From LLD-282 sp964395835 (GTDB lineage Bacteria > Pseudomonadota > Gammaproteobacteria > Berkiellales > Berkiellaceae): a stretch of DNA of 64,000 nucleotides. Numbering within the stretch: position 1 is the stretch's first letter; every line of letters begins with the position of its first letter. Below the pieces are notes generated by a model, which saw only the letters and a list, made by a program, of their open reading frames with translations, did no database searches and was not told where the DNA came from. Position numbers and translations under genes: made by a program. Positions 35,760 to 43,156 of this stretch are shown piece by piece. The DNA lies in contig CAYNBJ010000002.1 of the NCBI GenBank assembly GCA_964395835.1, forward strand, positions 62,001 to 126,000, in the 5' to 3' direction.

Positions 35760-36956
35760 TCACACTAACTGTGATAAAAAAGTTTTAGCTGGAACAATAG
35801 TGGGTAGAGTACCCAACTCAAAACAATCTTGTTCTATAAAATCAGCCTCTACTGCCACTTGAAGTACATGGGGCACATTTAATTGTTTTTGGAAATGATA
35901 TAACCCTTTAGACAAATTTTCTTTTAGGGATGATTTCACTTCTATCATTAACCATGGTTGATCATTTTTAGTAATTAGAAAATCAACTTCATTTTGTTGT
36001 TTATCTCGCAAATAATATAACTCATAGTCTCCTAGACCCGTATCTGTCCAAAAATTCACAGCCTTAAGAAGGTGTGATGCAATAAAATTTTCATATTTTC
36101 TACCCTTATCTGAAAGCAAAGACCAGTCCCATAAGTACACTTTAGGTTCTTTGATTAAGCTACGAATAACATTTTTTGACCACGGTTGTATGGTGAAACA
36201 GAAATAGAAACTTTGCAGCTGTATTAACCAGTTTTTGATAGTTTGATCTGAAACCTGTATCATTTTTGACAACGATGTGTAATTAAGCTGCCCACCAGCC
36301 ATTTCAATAAGTATTTTTGAAAGTACCTGCATTTTTTTTATTTCATGAATTTTTAATAAATCCCTTATATCTTCTTCAAATAATCTTTCCATTCGCTGTA
36401 GTGACCATTTATTGTAAAAACGCTCTTGTGCTGTTAAAAATGGTTTAGGAAATCCTCCAAATTTCATTAAATTATCCCATAACTCATTCTCTATTTTTAT
36501 TGAAGGCTTATATTCTTTATCAGTAGCTGCAGGGCCCAAAAGTTCAGCGACACTTAAGGGGTGAACCCGATAAAGAAAATATCGTCCCATCATACTATCG
36601 CACCCTCTGCGATAAATATCTAACCTAGCACTCCCTGTAATCAGAAAGGAAAAATCGCTTTGATGAGTATCAAAAAGTCCTTTAATATATGTTTTCCAGT
36701 TTTTATATTTATGAATTTCATCAAAAACAATTAATGGCTTTTGAGCATATTTTTGATTTAAAATCTCTAGAGATCCTGCAAGAATGTTTTGTTTATCTGT
36801 GAGGTTATCCCAGTTTAAATAGTAAGATAGCATAAAATCATTCTGAATATGCGCAGCTATTGTTGTTTTACCGACTTGTCTGGCACCTGATAAAAAAATA
36901 CATTCATTATGGTTGTTAAAATGATCTGTAATCAAAAGCTCATAAATTCTTTTCAT
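35760..36956 (-). CDS. AAA ATPase with DUF4143 domain
   Basis: 398 residues. Walker A IFLSGARQVGKTTIAAHIQN (about residues 21-40) and Walker B PLIVFDEIHKYKNWKTYIKG lead into DUF4143: NYTSLSKMIQVSDQTIKNWL then IQLQSFYFCFTIQPW. Near the C-terminus NEVDFLITKNDQPWLMIEVK resembles a PD-(D/E)XK core. Large family of unknown role, frequent in mobile regions. Intact, single gene, convergent with the fic B unit. Confidence 0.85.
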   Translation of the reverse strand: MKRIYELLITDHFNNHNECIFLSGARQVGKTTIAAHIQNDFMLSYYLNWDNLTDKQNILAGSLEILNQKYAQKPLIVFDEIHKYKNWKTYIKGLFDTHQSDFSFLITGSARLDIYRRGCDSMMGRYFLYRVHPLSVAELLGPAATDKEYKPSIKIENELWDNLMKFGGFPKPFLTAQERFYNKWSLQRMERLFEEDIRDLLKIHEIKKMQVLSKILIEMAGGQLNYTSLSKMIQVSDQTIKNWLIQLQSFYFCFTIQPWSKNVIRSLIKEPKVYLWDWSLLSDKGRKYENFIASHLLKAVNFWTDTGLGDYELYYLRDKQQNEVDFLITKNDQPWLMIEVKSSLKENLSKGLYHFQKQLNVPHVLQVAVEADFIEQDCFELGTLPTIVPAKTFLSQLV

Positions 36957-36996
36957 AAGAATCGTTAGTTACTGTTCATTATGAATACTATAGAAT

Positions 36997-37060
36997 ATGA
37001 CTAAATCGAGGTCAGGTTCGGAATAGTCATGACTAAATCGAGGTCGGGTTCGGAATAGTT
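36997..37060 (+). repeat. tandem repeat, 2 x 32 bp
   Basis: Two adjacent 32-bp units beginning ATGACTAAATCGAGGTC and ending GGTTCGGAATAGT(C/T), differing at two positions. Lies between two divergent genes (ATPase and AbiEi-like). May be an operator pair or replication slippage. Confidence 0.8.
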
Positions 37061-37175
37061 AAAAAGAAATATTAAACTGGCGCATTGAACTAGCTATGGC
37101 CTTGTTGCGTAAATAGAGAAAGTCGTGTGCATACTCTACTTGATTTATCTTAAGTATCTGTAGACTTAATCAATA

Positions 37176-37898
37176 ATGCAGCCTTTAAAATATTTATTAA
37201 ATTGGCTTTTAGATAATGCTAATCCTGATCATTCTCTTTTTACTTCTGCGGATTTAAGATGCTTATTTCCCAATTTATCAGATGGTGCCTTTAATACACT
37301 TTTAAGTAGAGCTGTCGATGCTGAAGTATTAGCAAAAATTTGTAAAAAAATTTATTTATTTGAAAAATATTATAAAAATGATGGCTATCTCCTTTTTCAT
37401 GTCGCTGCTTTATTAAGATCGAACCATTTTAACTATGTGAGCCTAGAGACCATTTTAAGTTATTATGGGGTTATATCCCAGGTTCCTATGAACTGGATCT
37501 CATTGATGTCATCAGGGCGAAGCAACATTATTTCTTGCCAGGATTTTGGAACAATTGAGTTTATTCATACAACACAACAAGCGCTGAAAGTAAAAGATTT
37601 CCTGGATTATGATCAAGCCACCAGACTATGGCATGCGAAGCCACAATTAGCTTTAAGAGATATGAAGCGGACCAATAGAAATTTAGATTTAATAAATTGG
37701 GAGATACTCAATTTAAGCCCTGACCTGTATGAAAAGAACCCTCTGTTAGCTTTAAAGCCGGCTCAAGTGCAAATCTTTCAGGGTGATCGAGCCATTTTTT
37801 ATCATATTCAAAGGAAGCACTTTCTTTATGACCCTTTACATGAAACCATAGCTTTCCAACGCGGATATCTTCTGATCCTAAAGAAATCCAAACAATAA
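37176..37898 (+). CDS. AbiEi-type antitoxin, 3' end replaced
   Basis: About 178 residues match a stand-alone AbiEi antitoxin group: LFTSADLRCLFPNLSDGAFN then TLLSRAVDAEVLAKICKKIY, followed by FNYVSLETILSYYGVISQVP and MSSGRSNIISCQDFGTIEF, ending near LRDMKRTNRNLDLINWEI. From about 37720 the frame reads the antisense of a hipA fragment, giving about 60 unrelated residues. The native stop has thus been lost. No AbiEii partner follows. Confidence 0.75.
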   Translation: MQPLKYLLNWLLDNANPDHSLFTSADLRCLFPNLSDGAFNTLLSRAVDAEVLAKICKKIYLFEKYYKNDGYLLFHVAALLRSNHFNYVSLETILSYYGVISQVPMNWISLMSSGRSNIISCQDFGTIEFIHTTQQALKVKDFLDYDQATRLWHAKPQLALRDMKRTNRNLDLINWEILNLSPDLYEKNPLLALKPAQVQIFQGDRAIFYHIQRKHFLYDPLHETIAFQRGYLLILKKSKQ

Positions 37899-37914
37899 CT
37901 TCCTTGCTACTCAT
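37715..37914 (-). pseudogene. HipA N-terminal stub
   Basis: SSKEVIVWISLGSEDIRVGK then LWFHVKGHKESASFEYDKKW and ALEPALKLTEGSFHT are the opening of a HipA kinase (normally about 400 residues). The sequence ends after about 63 codons against the AbiEi gene running the other way. The ATG overlaps the hipB stop by 8 nt. The toxin kinase domain is gone. Confidence 0.8.
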
Positions 37915-38233
37915 CGCTTTTCTCGTTTATTTTGCTAGGCATACGAATCCTTTGGGGTAATCTTTCATCCTCGAGTCTTCGCCCAGTAAGGTCATGCATG
38001 CTATCAACTAAATCGCTCAGGCGTTTTTCCATCCCCAGAACAAATAGTACTGCGCCGTAACTACCCATAGAGGTTGTCGGATCTCCCTTTTCAATTTTTC
38101 CAATAGTGGACCTTGATAAGCCGGCACGCTCTGCCATAAGCTGAGCAGTAATACGCCTGCGACGTCTTGCAACATTGATATCCTGCCCTAATTTTCGCAA
38201 AGCGCTTATTACAGGAATGGGTAAATTTGCCAT
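37907..38233 (-). CDS. hipB: HipB-type XRE antitoxin/repressor
   Basis: 108 residues. HTH_3 domain: LGQDINVARRRRRITAQLMA then ERAGLSRSTIGKIEKGDPTT (about residues 13-52), with a C-terminal tail typical of the HipB variant (LTGRRLEDERLPQRIRMP). Intact although its HipA partner is destroyed, so it survives as an orphan repressor. Two related 26-bp sites lie upstream (38273 and 38354). Confidence 0.85.
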   Translation of the reverse strand: MANLPIPVISALRKLGQDINVARRRRRITAQLMAERAGLSRSTIGKIEKGDPTTSMGSYGAVLFVLGMEKRLSDLVDSMHDLTGRRLEDERLPQRIRMPSKINEKSDE

Positions 38234-38272
38234 AGTCTTTTCTTAAGTGTTTTATAGCAGTCACAAATTTCA

Positions 38273-38379
38273 TTAATGACCAGCATAACAAACATTAAGT
38301 TTAAATTCAAGTCACATTTAGTATAAAAAGCCTCATGTCAAGCATTAAGCCCGATAATGACCAATATAAGCGACATTAA
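38273..38379. promoter_or_regulatory. two operator-like sites upstream of hipB
   Basis: TTAATGACCAGCATAA...ACATTAA (38273-38298) and ATAATGACCAATATAAG..ACATTAA (38354-38379) are two 26-bp imperfect palindromes with TTAATG/CATTAA ends, 81 bp apart. Natural targets for HipB autoregulation. Confidence 0.55.
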
Positions 38380-38445
38380 ATAGTAATGCTGCAGCAGAAT
38401 CAACTAGATTGAGCATTGCTGAAAATTAAGATGTAATGATAAATC

Positions 38446-39081
38446 CTATAAAAAAATCTCTTCAAGAAAATTCTTAATAGATATTTCTGAGCGATGATGG
38501 GCTTTTTCATTGTATCTTATTCCAAACTCTGGAATATCTGCGCCCACAAAAGTAAAAGCATGTTTTGCATGGCCATAACAGTGAATTTAAAAGTCAGCTT
38601 CAGCTTTTGTCATTTCATCGACAAAACTTAAGACAGTTTCTTGTGGCACCACGGGGTCTTCAAGACCATGCAACACCAGGATGCTTGTATCAATTTTTGA
38701 TTGAGAACACAACCCATCAGGAGACGTGAGTCCACCATGGACGCTGATAGCGCCCTTCAAGCCAGAAGGGTTAGCGCGCGCTAAATCTATGGCGCAAAGA
38801 CCACCGAAACAATAGCCTATAATAGCAATTTGATCTGGCATAACTAAAGGATGTTTTTGTATTTCGTTAAAAGCAGCAAGTAAACGTTTGCGCAGCAACG
38901 AGCGATCTTGCATGAGTGGGTTCATCAAATGCATGTTATCCCCATCTCTTTTTCCGCGATTGCCTTTTTCATAAACATCAATAGCAAAACCAACAAAGCC
39001 TTTTTGTGCAAAATTGTCAGCTAAAGCATTAAAATGATCGTTTGGTCCATCCCAAGCATGGGCTATTAATAAAGAAGGGGC
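38446..39081 (-). pseudogene. dienelactone hydrolase, N-terminally truncated and with a stop
   Basis: Homology begins at APSLLIAHAWDGPNDHFNAL near 39081, has the nucleophile elbow IGYCFGGLCAIDLA (cysteine, as in dienelactone hydrolases) and VLHGLEDPVVP, then a TAA at 38587-38589. The same frame continues IHCYGHAKHAFTFVGADIPE to a natural end at 38446. CAA-to-TAA is the likely change. The first about 25 residues are replaced by an EVE-domain fragment. Confidence 0.8.
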
Positions 39082-39172
39082 CGTGGCAAAATTGGCAAAT
39101 ACCAAGCTTAACGCCGTTTTCCACATGCTCTTTGCAAGCAACGCCAATCCAGAATTTTGCTTTCTTATGCAT
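39080..39172 (-). pseudogene. EVE-domain protein, N-terminal fragment
   Basis: From ATG 39172: KAKFWIGVACKEHVENGVKL then GICQFCHG, the first about 31 residues of an EVE (modified-nucleotide-binding) domain protein. It is joined to the interior of a dienelactone hydrolase gene in a different frame. The start overlaps the MarR stop by 8 nt, so an EVE gene was the original downstream neighbour. Confidence 0.65.
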
Positions 39173-39641
39173 CTGTGGTACTTGCAGTGAATTTTGCCAA
39201 AATTTGCACAAGGCTTTTTTGTTCCTTATGAGATGCTTTACCAAAAAATGTACTATCAATCCCCTCTACAATAGGGACCAGGGTGCGCACCATCTCTTTG
39301 CCTTTTTCGGTGAGAGAGACGCTCTTGGCGCGTGTATCTGTTTCATGTTCAATGCGATGAACACAACCAAGTGCAACCAGTTTTCTTAGCGATTTTGAAA
39401 CAGTCATCTTATCAAGCTTGGACCAGTTCACGATGAGAATTTGAGTTGTGTCATAGTGATGGGCCTCAAACCACATCAGGGTTGCCATAATCACAAACTG
39501 GGCATGGGATATATCGTAAGTCTCCAAAGACTTTTTAATCTGCCGTTGCCATACCATCGTTGTTTGCCAAAGCAAAAATCCAGGGCTGTCTTCAGGCTTG
39601 TCAAAACCAAATGGTAAGCTAGACATTGTTGCCTCGTGCAA
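39165..39641 (-). CDS. MarR-family transcriptional regulator
   Basis: 158 residues. SPGFLLWQTTMVWQRQIKKS then LETYDISHAQFVIMATLMWF is the MarR dimerisation region, WSKLDKMTVSKSLRKLVALG and VHRIEHETDTRAKSVSLTEK the winged helix. Different subgroup from the MarR at 23377. Overlaps the SRPBCC gene upstream by 23 nt and the EVE fragment downstream. Confidence 0.88.
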   Translation of the reverse strand: MHEATMSSLPFGFDKPEDSPGFLLWQTTMVWQRQIKKSLETYDISHAQFVIMATLMWFEAHHYDTTQILIVNWSKLDKMTVSKSLRKLVALGCVHRIEHETDTRAKSVSLTEKGKEMVRTLVPIVEGIDSTFFGKASHKEQKSLVQILAKFTASTTDA

Positions 39642-40047
39642 GATTTATTACTAAACGTTCCATTTCCTCTGGCACGGTATCAGCGACATTTTGAGCCACA
39701 AGCTTGATCCAAAGCCATTTCAATGGCCCGGTCACAACAAGCGTATTGGTAAGTTTTAAGCCTTCTCCAGTCTCTTCCATGGCATGTGTATCATACATTT
39801 TGGCGCCGAAGAACGAAGTGCAGTCAGTACAGTAGTGGCCCTCAACGATTTCGGTCAGCATGATTTTTACAGGAGTTACACTTTTAGGCTTTAACATGAA
39901 GTGATTACCAACTTTGAAATCACCATCAAGCTCGCAATAATCCAAATCACCATGCCAAGTTGGCCAGCTATTTACATCTGTCCAAATGCGCCAAATATCC
40001 TTAGAGCTAATGCCCTGAAAAGTTTTGCTATAGGTTCTTGTCCACAT
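39619..40047 (-). CDS. SRPBCC-domain protein
   Basis: 142 residues, START/polyketide-cyclase-like fold: TYSKTFQGISSKDIWRIWTD then VNSWPTWHGDLDYCELDGDF and FMLKPKSVTPVKIMLTEIVE, with a C-terminal helix VADTVPEEMERLVINLA. These proteins bind hydrophobic ligands; role unknown. It leads the operon SRPBCC-MarR-EVE fragment. Confidence 0.85.
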   Translation of the reverse strand: MWTRTYSKTFQGISSKDIWRIWTDVNSWPTWHGDLDYCELDGDFKVGNHFMLKPKSVTPVKIMLTEIVEGHYCTDCTSFFGAKMYDTHAMEETGEGLKLTNTLVVTGPLKWLWIKLVAQNVADTVPEEMERLVINLARGNNV

Positions 40048-40230
40048 ATACGCCTCGTTAGTATCTGGCTATATTGTATGCATATATACTAAACAATCAA
40101 GCGCTAAGCAACAGAAAATTAACCATATTACAGTAAAATTCTCGCTCTGTGGGTACATACGCCATTCTCCACCCCAATAACGAACCTCAAGACCGATTTT
40201 TGCAAAAGCCCAGTAAAATCAAGGGTTCTA

Positions 40231-40344
40231 GACATGCGTACCTTGACGACCGACGTTCGCATCTAACGGAGAAACGGAGAGTAAAAAGGGAGATTTTGGG
40301 GTAAAATCGGTGATTTTGTGATTCTCTAAGTACGCATGTGTCGG
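40231..40344 (+). repeat. R2 repeat, short copy
   Basis: GACATGCGTACCTTGACGAC, then CGTTCGCAT, GGAGAAACGGAGAGTAAAAA, GGGAGATTTTGGGGTAAAAT. Lacks the 3' half of the two longer copies. Lies 97 bp upstream of R1 copy 5. Confidence 0.75.
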
Positions 40345-40440
40345 ACGAATAAATGGCGCTAAAGCCTATGAATACGGGGGGGCTGAGGGTGGTTTGATAA
40401 TTTAGAAATTCACGCCCAAAAAGTTCGAGGGCTGTAAACT

Positions 40441-40573
40441 GGAGGAGATCAGTTTACCGTAACCTAACCAACTCCAAACTGGGGTGGTATGGTCATGTTT
40501 TCACTCTCTGAAGCGATTATAGAGGCGTACTTGGAGAGTGTCAAATGAACGATTTTTGATTCTCTGGAAAAGG
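40441..40573 (+). repeat. R1 repeat, copy 5 (upstream of fic C)
   Basis: GGAGGAGATCAGTTTACCGT, CCAACTCCAAACTGGGGTGG, TTGGAGAGTGTCAAATGAAC and GATTCTCTGGAAAAG. Ends 98 bp before fic C. Confidence 0.85.
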
Positions 40574-40589
40574 GATATCCTCGAGTGCG

Positions 40590-40666
40590 TATCTTTTCTT
40601 TACCATCTCGACTAAGAAAAGATAATCTGATATAGTTTCTTAGTATGGGCGGTTTAAGAAAAGATA
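40590..40666. promoter_or_regulatory. repeated half-sites upstream of fic C
   Basis: AAGAAAAGATA at 40614-40624 and 40656-40666, and its inverse TATCTTTTCTT at 40590-40600; an extra TTTCTTAG at 40636-40643 forms CTAAGAAA/TTTCTTAG with the middle site. The last site ends 4 bp before the start codon, over the Shine-Dalgarno. Probable autoregulatory operator for the winged-helix Fic protein. Confidence 0.55.
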
Positions 40667-40670
40667 GGTT

Positions 40671-41840
40671 ATGAACAAAAGGATAGGAATATATATTACA
40701 CAAAAGATCTCTGGTGAGTCATATAAAGCATATGTTCCTGCAAAACTGCCGCCTGAACCACCAATAGAACTCACAGTGCTTTACCCTTATCTTGAAAAAG
40801 CAACGCATGCGCTAGCTGAATTAAATAGTATTCATAAAAATATTCCTAATACCGCGCTCTTTATCTACATGTATGTACGTAAAGAAGCTCTGCTTTCAAG
40901 TCAGATTGAAGGAACTCAGAGTTCTTTCTCGGATTTAATGCTATTTGAACATAATCAAAAACCTGAAGTTTCAATTGAAGATGTAGAAGAGGTATCTAAT
41001 TATGTTAAAGCTATAAACTATGGATTGGCGCGCTTAAAAAATGATTTTCCTTTATCTCTTAGACTTCTAAAAGAAATACACGGTATTTTGCTTTCTGGAG
41101 GCAGAGGATCAAGTCAAACGCCTGGAGAATTTAGAAGATCACAAAATTGGATCGGTGGAACAAGGCCTGGCAATGCTCTTTTTGTCCCTCCTCCAGTAGA
41201 TCATTTAAGTGATTGTCTTAGCGATTTTGAAAGGTTTCTTCATGATGAAAGCCTGCCCGTTCTTATCAAAGCAGGATTGGCTCATGTTCAATTTGAAACA
41301 ATACATCCTTTTTTAGACGGTAATGGTAGACTCGGCAGGTTGCTCATAACTTTGCTTTTATGTACGAATGGTATGCTTGATGAACCAATTCTTTACTTAA
41401 GCCTTTATCTGAAAGCTAATCGTCATACCTATTATGAGCTGCTGCAAGAAGTCAGGGAATCCGGCACTTGGGAAACATGGCTAGAATTTTTCCTCATTGG
41501 TGTAGAAAAATCTTCAAAACAAGCCATTCAAACAGCGACACGAATTAATGATCTTTTTGCAAAAGATAGTGAGAAAATATCTCATTTAGGCCGTGCTAGA
41601 TTTTCATGTGAACAAACACTCCAATACATGAAACGCCTGCCTCAAGTGACAGTTCCTCTCCTTGCCAAGGAATTGAAAATGACTCAGCCAACAGCAAGAA
41701 GTGCATTAAATCATATGCAGGCCCTCGGTATATTAGAAGAAGCGAGTGGTAAGAAACGTGATAAAGTTTATATCTATCGCAAGTATTTAGATATTTTGGA
41801 AGATGGAGCAGAACCATTTTCTAAAGAGAAGTCATCATGA
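40671..41840 (+). CDS. Fic family AMPylase-like protein C (Fic_N type)
   Basis: 389 residues. An N-terminal Fic_N domain (PAKLPPEPPIELTVLYPYLE) carries the inhibitory motif S-x-x-x-E-G in SSQIEGTQSS (about residues 82-91). The Fic core is HPFLDGNGRLGRL (about 219-231) and the C-terminus is a winged helix (VPLLAKELKMTQPTARSALN). It is a different Fic subfamily from copies A and B, yet also has an R1 repeat upstream and an APH(6)-type kinase gene overlapping by 4 nt downstream. Confidence 0.92.
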   Translation: MNKRIGIYITQKISGESYKAYVPAKLPPEPPIELTVLYPYLEKATHALAELNSIHKNIPNTALFIYMYVRKEALLSSQIEGTQSSFSDLMLFEHNQKPEVSIEDVEEVSNYVKAINYGLARLKNDFPLSLRLLKEIHGILLSGGRGSSQTPGEFRRSQNWIGGTRPGNALFVPPPVDHLSDCLSDFERFLHDESLPVLIKAGLAHVQFETIHPFLDGNGRLGRLLITLLLCTNGMLDEPILYLSLYLKANRHTYYELLQEVRESGTWETWLEFFLIGVEKSSKQAIQTATRINDLFAKDSEKISHLGRARFSCEQTLQYMKRLPQVTVPLLAKELKMTQPTARSALNHMQALGILEEASGKKRDKVYIYRKYLDILEDGAEPFSKEKSS

Positions 41841-42715
41841 ACGCATTCCATTCCAATATCATCAGCATTTATGGCGAGAAAGGCAAAATCTGGCTAAATG
41901 AACTGCCTGAGCTTGTTTCAGCAATATCTTCAAGGCTGGAGTTACGTGATTTAAAAGAAGTCAGCAATCTTGCCTACAACTATGTGCTGTCAGGATTCCA
42001 GGGCGATAACTCAATCATCCTCAAGCTTGGTCTTGATAATGAAGCGCTAGCTCGAGAAGCATTCGCGCTCAAGTGCTTTGCAGGCTGTGGCGCAGTTAAG
42101 GTATTGGCCAAAGATGAGGGTATGTTACTTTTGGAAAGAGCGGTGCCAGGCACATCTCTCAAAAGTTACTTTCCGGATAGGGAGCAGGAATCTATTGAAA
42201 TTGCCTGTGGGGTTATCAAAAAGCTGCATCAAGCAAATATTCCTGAAGATCACACATTCCCTCATATTAAAGATTGGCTTACAGCGTTGGATAAGGATTG
42301 GAACATTCCGCAGGAGTATTTGCACAAAGCAAAAAAGCTCCGGGACCAGCTGTTACAAACTTCTAAGCCAGATGTTTTGCTCCATGGCGATCTGCATCAC
42401 GATAACATTTTGCAAAATGGTGATAACTGGCGGGTGATCGATCCCAAAGGGGTTATTGGCGAACCGGCCTATGAAGTGGCCGCTTTTATCCGCAATCCAA
42501 TCCCGGAATTACTGACTCACGCTGATGCGCCAAATATTATTCATAATCGCGTCACTCGGTTTGCTGAGCTCTTTGAATTACCATCGCAGCAAATTCTTGA
42601 TTGGTGTTTCGTGCAAGCTGTGCTTAGCTGGGTATGGGCAATAGAGGATGATTGCGATACGGGCTATTTTGAGCAACTAACAAAGGTTTTTGATGTCATG
42701 ACATTCAATGATTGA
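41837..42715 (+). CDS. APH(6)/hydroxyurea-kinase family phosphotransferase (intact fic partner)
   Basis: 292 residues, complete. LRDLKEVSNLAYNYVLSGFQ then NSIILKLGLDNEALAREAFA forms the nucleotide-binding lobe with lysine. LLERAVPGTSLKSYF follows. The catalytic loop VLLHGDLHHDNILQNGDNWR (H-G-D-x-x-x-x-N, about residues 180-199) and VIDPKGVIGEPAYEVAAFIR (about 200-219) carry the metal-binding aspartate. The family includes streptomycin 6-kinase (StrB type). The fixed coupling to fic genes hints at a role other than drug resistance, but that is inference. The downstream neighbour is a GyrI-like gene on the opposite strand. Confidence 0.9.
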   Translation: MNAFHSNIISIYGEKGKIWLNELPELVSAISSRLELRDLKEVSNLAYNYVLSGFQGDNSIILKLGLDNEALAREAFALKCFAGCGAVKVLAKDEGMLLLERAVPGTSLKSYFPDREQESIEIACGVIKKLHQANIPEDHTFPHIKDWLTALDKDWNIPQEYLHKAKKLRDQLLQTSKPDVLLHGDLHHDNILQNGDNWRVIDPKGVIGEPAYEVAAFIRNPIPELLTHADAPNIIHNRVTRFAELFELPSQQILDWCFVQAVLSWVWAIEDDCDTGYFEQLTKVFDVMTFND

Positions 42716-42753
42716 GGGACAAGGTTGTCCCCCAACTCTCACCACTTTAAGCC

Positions 42754-43149
42754 CTACTTAAGAAGCACCCAAATTTCGGTTAAAGATTCCGTTTCAGCTA
42801 CTTCGTAATCAAAATTGTAATAACAAAATATACAAGGCAAATCCCCCAGTTCTTCACCAGACTGCGGTAACCAATCACGATAAATGCTGTAAATCGTGTC
42901 ACCGATATTATCGCGCGAGCCTTTATGCATGGTGACAGCATACCTTCCAGCAGGTAGAGTGCGCTCTGTCACCTGATCATTCAATTTAAAATCTTGCGGA
43001 ACGCTAAGGGCTAAATCAAAGCGAAACTCTTCTGGCTTCACTTCTCTTGGATCATGATAGCCAGAACCAAAGGCTTCTCCTGCTTTAGGTTTTAGATTAA
43101 TGGGCCCGGCCTTTGCCCAAGTAATGAGCTTATCCAGCGTGTCTGACAA
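42754..43149 (-). CDS. GyrI-like (SbmC/AraC effector-binding) domain protein, probably truncated
   Basis: 131 residues: LDKLITWAKAGPINLKPKAG then FGSGYHDPREVKPEEFRFDL, LPAGRYAVTMHKGSRDNIGD and LPCIFCYYNFDYEVAETESL correspond to a GyrI-like domain from its first long helix onward. The initial beta-strand (about 25-30 residues) found in SbmC is missing, and an R2 repeat begins 8 bp upstream of the start, so the N-terminus, and any HTH region, was probably cut off. Such domains bind small ligands or gyrase. Confidence 0.65.
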   Translation of the reverse strand: MSDTLDKLITWAKAGPINLKPKAGEAFGSGYHDPREVKPEEFRFDLALSVPQDFKLNDQVTERTLPAGRYAVTMHKGSRDNIGDTIYSIYRDWLPQSGEELGDLPCIFCYYNFDYEVAETESLTEIWVLLK

Positions 43150-43156
43150 TCGCAGT

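Noticed and set aside
36997..37060. CRISPR-like repeat
   Set aside because: Units are directly adjacent with no spacer and only two copies; it is a tandem duplication.
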